This document shows, piece after piece, positions 36,713 to 43,059 of a stretch of DNA of 62,481 nucleotides. Positions within the stretch are counted from its first letter, which is position 1. Each line of letters begins with the position of its first letter. Position numbers and translations under genes: made by a program. Under the pieces are notes generated by a model, which was not told the origin of the DNA, made no database searches, and worked only from the letters and a program-made list of their open reading frames with translations. Source of the DNA: Bacteroidaceae bacterium (lineage in GTDB: Bacteria > Bacteroidota > Bacteroidia > Bacteroidales > Bacteroidaceae); assembly GCA_017453465.1 (NCBI GenBank), contig JAFTEV010000038.1:1-62481 (forward strand), given 5' to 3'.

Positions 36713-37906
36713 CTGGGTGAGTTCCAACGTGTCGAGGGCAATCATCAGTTCCTCGTCGGTGGGGATGCAGCAGACGGTGACGGGGGAGTCGTCGGTGCTG
36801 AGGATGGCTTCCTTGGCTCGGCAGGAGCGGTTCTTCTGCTGGTCCATCTTCACGCCCATGAATTCCAAGCCTTCGGTGGCTCCTTCGCGCACCTCCCACT
36901 GGTTTTCGCCGGCACCGCCTGTGAAGAGGATAATGTCAACACCTCCCATGGCTGCGGCATACTCTCCAATGTATTTCTTGATGCGGTAAGTGTACATCTC
37001 CTTGGCCAGACGTGCCTTGTCGTTGCCAGCCTCAATGCCAGCCAGGATGTCGCGGAAGTCGCTGCTCAGCTGGCTCACGCCGGCCAAGCCCGACTTCTTG
37101 TTCAGCAGGTTGCTGATGCCCTTGGTGTCGAGGCTCAGCTTGTCCATGAGGAAGGTGACAGCGCCTGCGTCAATATCGCCAGAGCGTGTGCCCATGATGA
37201 GACCCTCCAGTGGAGTCAGACCCATCGAGGTGTCAACACACTTGCCATCTTTTACGGCAGCAATAGAAGCGCCGTTGCCAATGTGACAGGTGATGATGCG
37301 CTTGCCTTCGGGCTTCACACCCAGAAACTCGCACACACGCTGGCTGACGTAGCGGTGGCTGGTGCCGTGGAAACCATAGCGACGCACGCCGTACTTGCTG
37401 TAGAGTTCGTAAGGCAGTGCGTACATGTAGGCATAGTCGGGCATGGTCTGGTGGAAAGCGGTGTCAAACACGCCCACCTGCGGAATCTGGGGCAGCAAGG
37501 CTGTCACTGCGTTCACACCCTTGATGTTGGCGGGATTGTGGAGCGGAGCCAAGTCATTGCAAGCAGCAAAAGCCTCCATCACTTCGGGCGTAAGCAGCAC
37601 CGACTTGTTGAACTTCTCGCCGCCGTGCACCATGCGGTGACCTACGGCATCCAGTTCGTCGAGGCTTTTCAGCACAGCGTATTCGCCCTGCGTGAGCACA
37701 TCGAAAATCCACTGCACACCAGCAGTGTGCTCCTGAACGGGTTTCTCCATCTTGTGCTTCTCGCCATTCAGTTTCACGGTGATAAACGAATCGGGCAGGC
37801 CAATCTTCTCAATGCCGCCCGAAGTAATGACAGACTGGTCCGTCATGTCATATAATGCATATTTAATAGAACTGCTGCCACAGTTAAGAACCAAAATTTT
37901 CTTCAT
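36710..37906 (-). CDS. ackA: Acetate kinase
   Basis: 398 residues, the usual length for AckA. Clear motifs: MKKILVLNCGSSSIKYALYD (phosphate-binding start), RMVHGGEKF, HCP-like FDTAFHQTMPDYAYMYALP, YGFHGTSHRYVS, HIGNGASIAAVKDGKCVDTSMGLTPLEG and FTGGAGENQ. It makes acetate and ATP from acetyl phosphate in the cytosol, the energy-yielding end of fermentation. Transcribed after pta, but a 517-base inverted-repeat cassette with a four-helix-bundle gene is wedged between the two, ending seven bases before the ackA ATG. Confidence 0.97.
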   Translation of the reverse strand: MKKILVLNCGSSSIKYALYDMTDQSVITSGGIEKIGLPDSFITVKLNGEKHKMEKPVQEHTAGVQWIFDVLTQGEYAVLKSLDELDAVGHRMVHGGEKFNKSVLLTPEVMEAFAACNDLAPLHNPANIKGVNAVTALLPQIPQVGVFDTAFHQTMPDYAYMYALPYELYSKYGVRRYGFHGTSHRYVSQRVCEFLGVKPEGKRIITCHIGNGASIAAVKDGKCVDTSMGLTPLEGLIMGTRSGDIDAGAVTFLMDKLSLDTKGISNLLNKKSGLAGVSQLSSDFRDILAGIEAGNDKARLAKEMYTYRIKKYIGEYAAAMGGVDIILFTGGAGENQWEVREGATEGLEFMGVKMDQQKNRSCRAKEAILSTDDSPVTVCCIPTDEELMIALDTLELTQ

Positions 37907-37912
37907 AAGAAA

Positions 37913-38429
37913 GTGAAAAGTGAAGAGTGAAAAGTGAAAAATCTAAGTTACAGGGAAGAAATTCGATTCACGCTTTTCACTATCCTCTTTTTTTATTTTA
38001 CCAGTATTTGTTGATTTCTTTTTGATGTATTTAACGAAGAAACAAGCATGGCTATAATTTCGCTTAAGTCAGCATTCATGCTTTCAAACTGAAAGGTTGT
38101 CAAACAATCAGCCTCTTTCAGCATTTTCAGCCATTTACGAGTTTCATTAGCTTCTTTTAGCGCAACATGGAGCTTCGTGATAAAGTCTGCAGGACTTTGT
38201 GCAAATTGTGACTCGCCGATGTTAGCAGAAATGGATGTTCCAGAACGTAGCACCTGATTATAGATAGAAATCAGACATTTGTCCTTCTTTTTATATAGAA
38301 ACCGGACCATCTTCACTACCCTTACAGAAAATGCTTCGCTCTTCACAGATAGCGGTGAGTCGCTATTGTTATATAAAGACATCTGTTCCGTAACTTAGAT
38401 TTTTCACTTTTCACTATTCACTTTTCACT
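37913..38429. mobile_element. Inverted-repeat cassette carrying a four-helix-bundle gene, between pta and ackA
   Basis: The ends are inverted repeats of about 42 bases: 37913-37955 (arms of GTGAAAAGTGAA units, then AATCTAAGTTAC) and 38386-38429 reversed, with only about two or three differences. The single gene inside is a 23S rRNA intervening-sequence-type four-helix-bundle protein. Transcribed, the ends would pair into a long stem, as in known 23S rRNA intervening sequences. No transposase is present. Treating it as mobile is inference from the symmetric ends and its exact placement in an operon gap. Confidence 0.6.
37993..38382 (-). CDS. Four-helix-bundle protein (23S rRNA intervening-sequence family)
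   Basis: 129 residues, all helical. The family pattern is clear: LIDQVLRSGTSI-like QVLRSGTSISANIGESQFAQS, then FITKLHVALKEANETRKWLKML, then a Glu/Asp-rich last helix ending in a Ser/Asn-rich tail. Family members are encoded inside intervening sequences of 23S rRNA genes and between genes in many Bacteroidetes; a structural relative (Avd) works in diversity-generating retroelements. The molecular role is not known. No rRNA or reverse transcriptase lies nearby. Enclosed by inverted repeats, it appears to be cargo of a small cassette. Confidence 0.88.
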   Translation of the reverse strand: MSLYNNSDSPLSVKSEAFSVRVVKMVRFLYKKKDKCLISIYNQVLRSGTSISANIGESQFAQSPADFITKLHVALKEANETRKWLKMLKEADCLTTFQFESMNADLSEIIAMLVSSLNTSKRNQQILVK

Positions 38430-38448
38430 CCATTCTCAGGCTCATAGC

Positions 38449-39459
38449 CTAAGAATGCGCGTCCATAGCCTGGCAAGCCGTAATAGCCACCATCTTGTAG
38501 ATGTCATCCACACTGCAACCACGGCTGAGGTCGTTCACGGGGCGGGCGATGCCCTGGAGGATGGGGCCAATGGCATCGGCACCTCCCAGTCGCTGCACAA
38601 GCTTGTAGCCGATGTTGCCCACTTCGAGGCACGGAGCCACCAGCACATTGGCATGGCCAGCAATCTCGCTGCCCGGAGCCTTCTTCTGACCTACGCTGGG
38701 CACAAGGGCTGCATCGGCCTGCAACTCGCCCTCAATCTTCAGCGAGGGGTCAAGCTCCTTGGCCAGACGAGTGGCCTCCACCACCTTGTCAACCACCTCA
38801 TGCTTTGCGCTGCCCTTCGTCGAGAACGAAAGCATGGCCACACGCGGGTCGCTGAATCCTGCTACAGACTTGGCCGTCTGAGCCGTACACACAGCAATCT
38901 GAGCCAGCTGCTGAGCATCGGGCATGGGGGTAACGGCCACGTCACCCATCACCAGCACGCCCTCCTCGCCATACTGCGGAGTCTGCGTAATAAGCAACAT
39001 TGCGCCACTCACACAGGTGATGCCCGGCGAACACTTGATGATTTGCAGGGCAGGACGCAACGTGTCGCCCGTCGTAGAGAGTGCTCCACTGATTTGCCCG
39101 TCGGCGTGGCCGCTCTTGATGATGAGACAACCGAAGTAGAGCGGGTCGAGCACCTGCTCGCGAGCCTTCTCGATGGTCATGCCCTTCTTCTGACGCAGCT
39201 GGAAGAGCAACTGAGCATACTCCTCCGTCTTCTCGCTCGTCTTCGGGTCGATAATCGTAGCCTCGCCGATGTGCTTCAGGCCCAGCTTCTCGGCCAAAGC
39301 CATGATTTCCTCGCGATTGCCAATCAAGATGATGTCGGCCAGCCCATCACGCAACGCCATGTCAGCAGCCGTGATGGTACGCTCCTCCAGCGATTCGGGG
39401 AGCACAATGCGCTGCTTGTTTGCCTTTGCACGCGCAATGATATTTTCCATTAAAGCCAT
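38449..39459 (-). CDS. pta: Phosphate acetyltransferase
   Basis: 336 residues, the short single-domain form of Pta without the N-terminal DRTGG region. Motifs include RIVLPESLEERTITAAD, KSGHADGQISGALSTTGDTLRPALQII, GDVAVTPMPDAQQLAQIA, MLSFSTKGSAKHE and NVLVAPCLEVGNIGYKL, with GAADAIGPILQG-like GGADAIGPILQG near the end. It converts acetyl-CoA and phosphate to acetyl phosphate. First gene of the pta-ackA unit. Its promoter lies directly against two tandem AGTTAAA palindromes. A downstream ATG (39450) is also possible. Confidence 0.96.
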   Translation of the reverse strand: MALMENIIARAKANKQRIVLPESLEERTITAADMALRDGLADIILIGNREEIMALAEKLGLKHIGEATIIDPKTSEKTEEYAQLLFQLRQKKGMTIEKAREQVLDPLYFGCLIIKSGHADGQISGALSTTGDTLRPALQIIKCSPGITCVSGAMLLITQTPQYGEEGVLVMGDVAVTPMPDAQQLAQIAVCTAQTAKSVAGFSDPRVAMLSFSTKGSAKHEVVDKVVEATRLAKELDPSLKIEGELQADAALVPSVGQKKAPGSEIAGHANVLVAPCLEVGNIGYKLVQRLGGADAIGPILQGIARPVNDLSRGCSVDDIYKMVAITACQAMDAHS

Positions 39460-39514
39460 AAACTATAAGAAACAGTTAATAGGGTTAAAAAAAATATGAT
39501 ACAAAATGTGGGCG

Positions 39515-39522
39515 CAAAGATA
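39515..39522 (-). promoter_or_regulatory. Promoter -7 element of pta, continuous with an AGTTAAA palindrome
   Basis: TATCTTTG on the minus strand, ten bases from the arm of the palindrome at 39533. The stretch matches, with two substitutions and one missing base, the promoter-palindrome junctions before the glycyl radical enzyme and dsbD. Confidence 0.7.
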
Positions 39523-39532
39523 CGATTTTTTT

Positions 39533-39596
39533 AGTTAAAAGTTAAAAGTTAAAAGTTAAAATGCCATGCGGAGTGTTCGCTGCAAGCCATTTTAAC
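39533..39596 (-). repeat. AGTTAAA-armed palindromic element next to the pta promoter
   Basis: Four tandem AGTTAAA units, then the 30-base core that starts ATGCCATGCGG, then a short inverted arm. Same core orientation relative to the promoter as at 49281 and 50930. Confidence 0.85.
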
Positions 39597-39675
39597 AGTT
39601 AAAAGTTAAAAGTTAAAAGTTAAAATGCCATGCGGAGTGTTCGCTGCAAGCCATTTTAACATTTAACTTTTAACT
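39597..39675 (-). repeat. Second tandem copy of the AGTTAAA palindromic element
   Basis: Repeats the preceding element almost exactly, with a full left arm, the same 30-base core and a longer right arm (TTTAACTTTTAACT). No promoter motif lies on its far side. Confidence 0.85.
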
Positions 39676-39733
39676 AAAAAACCGCCCCATCAGCAAAGGA
39701 AAAACGCGGAGACTGAAGAGCCAACGCTGCGAG

Positions 39734-39847
39734 ATAGGCATATATTCTATAAATCATTGTTTGATTCTTAAAAATCACACAATGATTCTTAAGAATCAAA
39801 CAATGATTTACAAGAATCAAACAATGATTCTTAGAATTATTGCCTAT
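39734..39847. repeat. 114-bp palindromic repeat with TAGGCAAT-type ends, copy 3
   Basis: Begins ATAGGCATAT and ends ATTGCCTAT; nearly the same sequence and orientation as copy 2. It lies in the 39460-40055 gap between pta and the surface-protein operon. Confidence 0.9.
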
Positions 39848-39990
39848 GTCGCTCCGTTCAAAGCAAAGTCAGGGAAAGTTTAGTAGCTTTCCTGACCGGT
39901 TTTTTGAAATAATCAGAGATTTATGCGACAGGTTCTATGATTGGTACATTCAGGTTCGTTGGCATTGAACTTGCCCAGAGGGGTGTCCAC

Positions 39991-40026
39991 CAAACAAGAG
40001 GGTGCGTCTCTTAAAGACACACCCTC
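39991..40026 (-). terminator. Intrinsic terminator of the surface-protein operon
   Basis: On the minus strand GAGGGTGTGTCT pairs with AGACGCACCCTC around a short loop, followed by TTGTTTGG. It is 30 bases past the stop codon of the small peptide gene. Confidence 0.8.
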
Positions 40027-40055
40027 AAACAACTATTCAATTCTGGAACTGAAAA

Positions 40056-40268
40056 CTATTGATTCCAGAGAGAACCGTAGCCTGCGAATCCCTGCACAGG
40101 CTCACACGGTTCCTCCTCGGCGGAAGGCTCCGTCTGTCGGCTGCCACGCATACGCACTTCGGCAGCTTCGCCCTCCGTGCCATCTGTCTGCACAAGGCTG
40201 GTAGTCAGCAGACTGGGAATCTGCACTTCTGTCACACCGGTCCGCGGGGTTACATATTTCTTTTTCAT
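40056..40268 (-). CDS. Small peptide of the KKxYxxP type, end of the surface-protein operon
   Basis: 70 residues: MKKKYVTPRTGVTEVQIPSL, then LLTTSLVQTDG and an acidic, Arg/Glu-rich and finally Gly-rich end. No signal peptide or transmembrane segment. The gene is 12 bases downstream of a sorted cohesin-like protein and before a terminator, so it is transcribed with it. The N-terminal pattern KKx(Y/C)xxP-x4-V-x-I-x4-L is shared with the small gene at 62162-62311, which also follows a sorted protein. Such small ORFs are common in Prevotella and Bacteroides; the function is unknown. Confidence 0.7.
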   Translation of the reverse strand: MKKKYVTPRTGVTEVQIPSLLTTSLVQTDGTEGEAAEVRMRGSRQTEPSAEEEPCEPVQGFAGYGSLWNQ

Positions 40269-40280
40269 CTGTATAACGGT

Positions 40281-41564
40281 TTATTTAACACACTTCTTTT
40301 GTCCATTCACAATGTACATTCCACGCACAGGGGCTGCACTCAGGCGGCGTCCCGTCAGGTCATAGACAGGGCCATCATCGTCCACCGTTTGGTGTGAGAC
40401 GGCTTCAATGCCCGTAGCCTCCTCGCCGCTCCCGACAATGCGGAAAGCCTTGACCTCGCTCGCCGTGGCCGACTGGAAGTAAGCACGGAAGGGTGCCACC
40501 GTGAAGTAGCCCGTTCCCTTCTTAAACTGGTTTGTGGCAATGTAGTACGACGGTGCAGCCTCATCCACAGTCACCGTGGTCTGGGCATACACTCCTTTCA
40601 GGGTGAACACGCTCTGCACATCAGTCAGCCCTGTGGCCAAAGCCGCGTTCTCCGCAGTCAGGGTCACGCCGTCACCGCCAGCCCAGCGGAACACGGCTGG
40701 ACAGCCTGCCTCCACGCGGTCTATCTCGTCGAAGTAAAGTACATTGCCCTGCTGGCTGCTAAGCTGATAGAGTTGCATCGTAGCATCAGACTGCACGGCG
40801 AAGGGCAGGCAGACCGTGCCCCACTCATTCGTCATCTGGCGCGAATAAGTGACCTGCGGCACTGTCACCTCCCCAGCAGGAGGCACCAGGCCACGACCAT
40901 CCACCAGCGTCAGCGTACCGCCCATGCCCGTCACCGCTGTTAAATCCAGTGTACCGATGCTTGTCTCGGTGGCCAAAGCCTCGTTCACAAAAGAGGGAAC
41001 ATAGCCCGAAAGGGGAAGCGTAGCATCAGTGGGAGCACCGACTTTCACGTAAGAAGTGGAGGTAGGAATCGTCACCCCCGTATGGCTATCTACACCCAGC
41101 ACCGTGCCCGTGATGGTTATCGGATAGATGCCAGCGGGCATATCGGCAGCCGTCTCATAATAGAAAATCAGCAGTTCGCCCTCTGTGCCGCTGATGGTTT
41201 CGAGGTCCGTATTATATATAGTAATGTAGTAGTGCCCGTCGGACTGCTGAGTCACGTCGCTGTCATGGTTCGGGATGAAGACCCCCTTCCTGGTCTTGCC
41301 AGGAAAACGCTCAGAACTCAGTTCCATCGGGTCGTAGTCGTCACTGTTCATAATCAGTGTCATGCCCTCTGGCAGATAGAGGTTAAACTCCAGTGCCGTG
41401 TAGCTCTGGGTATTCGTCATCTCAATCGAGAAAGTCTCGTCGCTACCTTCTGCATCGCCAGCAACGGTTGTAAAGGGCGTTACTTGCAATACGTCCTCTG
41501 CTCTGGCCACAGTCAGGGGCAAGAGCAAAAGGAGGGGAAAAATGGTTTTCGCAAATTTATTCAT
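40281..41564 (-). CDS. Secreted cohesin-like protein with C-terminal sorting domain
   Basis: 427 residues with a signal peptide (ending TVARAE). The first half (about 25-175) has a cohesin-type beta-sandwich pattern: VTPFTTVAGDAEGSDETFSI, YTALEFNLYLPEGMTLI, GTEGELLIFYYETAADMPAG, YPITITGTVLGVDS. A second beta-region (about 230-385) resembles the wall-facing domain found before sorting signals in Prevotella. The C-terminus (GPVYDLTGRRLS, GMYIVNGQKK) is a type IX secretion-like sorting motif. It overlaps the upstream dockerin protein gene by eight bases, so the two are probably produced together. Confidence 0.78.
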   Translation of the reverse strand: MNKFAKTIFPLLLLLPLTVARAEDVLQVTPFTTVAGDAEGSDETFSIEMTNTQSYTALEFNLYLPEGMTLIMNSDDYDPMELSSERFPGKTRKGVFIPNHDSDVTQQSDGHYYITIYNTDLETISGTEGELLIFYYETAADMPAGIYPITITGTVLGVDSHTGVTIPTSTSYVKVGAPTDATLPLSGYVPSFVNEALATETSIGTLDLTAVTGMGGTLTLVDGRGLVPPAGEVTVPQVTYSRQMTNEWGTVCLPFAVQSDATMQLYQLSSQQGNVLYFDEIDRVEAGCPAVFRWAGGDGVTLTAENAALATGLTDVQSVFTLKGVYAQTTVTVDEAAPSYYIATNQFKKGTGYFTVAPFRAYFQSATASEVKAFRIVGSGEEATGIEAVSHQTVDDDGPVYDLTGRRLSAAPVRGMYIVNGQKKCVK

Positions 41565-43050
41565 TGTTCTCTTCGTTATTTGATTTCATTATTTCAAGAA
41601 TACCTATCACGTCCAGGATGTTCGTGTCCGCATCCTCGTTGGTGTTGGCAGCCTCCTTAATCAGTGTCTCATCCTCAACGCCTTTCATCAAGGTCAGAGT
41701 AGATACCACATCCAGAATGTTCACGGCATCATCGCCGTTGGCATCGCCACGCTTATATACGCCCATCCTGCCGTTGCGGGTACGGGTGGTCACCGTGGTG
41801 CCATCGGGCTGAGTGACCGAAATCTGGTTAATCTTCACCTGATACGAAACACCCGTCTGTGCTGTGTCGGCCACGTTGACATGGAACGTCAGCAGGGGCA
41901 CTGTGCTGGCTGGAGTAGTTCCACCCACCAGAGAAATGACACAGACAGAGTCGTTGAGCGAAGTGAGCGAGGTTTCATATCCGCTGGCCACCTCGTCAAG
42001 CACGATGTCAGTGAGGTCGGGCATCAGGGCCGTGGGGAAAGTCAACTGGAATGTCATGTCAAGCAGTCCGTCGGTACTGGCCAAGTAGAGCGGATAGTCG
42101 ATGGTGCGACCAGGCACGCTGTTCACTGTCATCAGGTAGAACGAATACTTGTCCAGTGCAGGCATGTTGGGTTCACTGGGCGACGCGGGATTGAAGTAGA
42201 AACGAGCCTGAAAGTCCACGTCCTCTGTGCCCAAGGTGTAGGAGAAGTTGGGCAGCGAGGTGTAGAGCTGGCCGTTCAGGAACCAGCCCGCAAAGGAGTA
42301 GCCATCGTTCACGTTGGCCGTCAGTGTGAAGGAGTTGCCCTCGTAGATGAGTCCGCTGGTGCCATACCAGTAACCACCCTCCGTGGCATCGACGCTAACA
42401 TGATGGCGCGGAGTCGGCTGTACGGGTTCGGTGGGCGAAGCGGGCGCAAAGACATAGTTGGCATAGAGCGTGTCCTTCTTGGTCTGCGTGGTGTAGGTGA
42501 AAGAAGGGCTGGTGGAGAGCACGGTGCCGTCCTTGTCAGTCCAGTTCAAGAAGGCGTAGCCGCTTTCCGTACTGGCACTGATGCCCACACTGCATCCTGC
42601 CTGATAGCTGCCGCCACCCGATACGCCATTGCTGCCCGTGCGTCCCAGAACGGTGAGCTTATAGTAAAGAATCGTAGAGGGTTCAACGGGTTCGCTCGGC
42701 GCGCCGGGCGTGAACTCATAGTTAGCAATCAGGGTGTCGCTGGCCTCCGTGTTCGTGAAGTAGAACGACGTGGCCGTGGACAGGACATTCCCCTGCGTGT
42801 CCGTCCACCCACGGAATGTGTAGCCACTGTTGGCCGTGGCATACACGCGCACAGGTGTATTGACAAGGTGTTTTCCACCTCCCGACACGCTCCCGCCGTC
42901 GCTGCCCACATTTGTCAGCAGCACCAGTGCAGAATAGACATCGGGAGCCGCTGGCTCTGACGGGGAGGCGGGGTTGAAGTCGTCCTGCCCATGGGCAGCG
43001 AGGCCCATCAGGGCCATCACTGCCATAGACAAATAACGTATCTTGTTCAT
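41557..43050 (-). CDS. Secreted protein with InlB-type repeats, a cohesin-like domain and a dockerin
   Basis: 497 residues, signal peptide ending LAAHGQ. Three divergent InlB-type beta-repeats (about 45-295), each reading GYTFRGWTDTQGNVLST-like with YANYxFxPxxPSEP linkers between them. Then a cohesin-like domain (about 305-425: VNSVPGRTIDYPLYLAS, MTFQLTFPTALMP, PLLTFHVNVADTAQTG). The C-terminus is a type I dockerin with two calcium-loop repeats, GDANGDDAVNILDVVSTLTL and ANTNEDADTNILDVIGILEI. Cohesin and dockerin sit side by side in one chain. It lacks the usual sorting domain. Lies between the leucine-rich-repeat gene (9-base gap) and the cohesin-like gene. Confidence 0.82.
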   Translation of the reverse strand: MNKIRYLSMAVMALMGLAAHGQDDFNPASPSEPAAPDVYSALVLLTNVGSDGGSVSGGGKHLVNTPVRVYATANSGYTFRGWTDTQGNVLSTATSFYFTNTEASDTLIANYEFTPGAPSEPVEPSTILYYKLTVLGRTGSNGVSGGGSYQAGCSVGISASTESGYAFLNWTDKDGTVLSTSPSFTYTTQTKKDTLYANYVFAPASPTEPVQPTPRHHVSVDATEGGYWYGTSGLIYEGNSFTLTANVNDGYSFAGWFLNGQLYTSLPNFSYTLGTEDVDFQARFYFNPASPSEPNMPALDKYSFYLMTVNSVPGRTIDYPLYLASTDGLLDMTFQLTFPTALMPDLTDIVLDEVASGYETSLTSLNDSVCVISLVGGTTPASTVPLLTFHVNVADTAQTGVSYQVKINQISVTQPDGTTVTTRTRNGRMGVYKRGDANGDDAVNILDVVSTLTLMKGVEDETLIKEAANTNEDADTNILDVIGILEIMKSNNEENNE

Positions 43051-43059
43051 AGAGATTCT

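Noticed and set aside
37993-38382. The four-helix-bundle gene as part of a diversity-generating retroelement
   Set aside because: No reverse transcriptase, template repeat or variable repeat lies nearby.
39533-39675. Tandem AGTTAAA units as a possible CRISPR array
   Set aside because: There are no unique spacers, the units are seven bases long and directly adjacent, and no cas gene is present.
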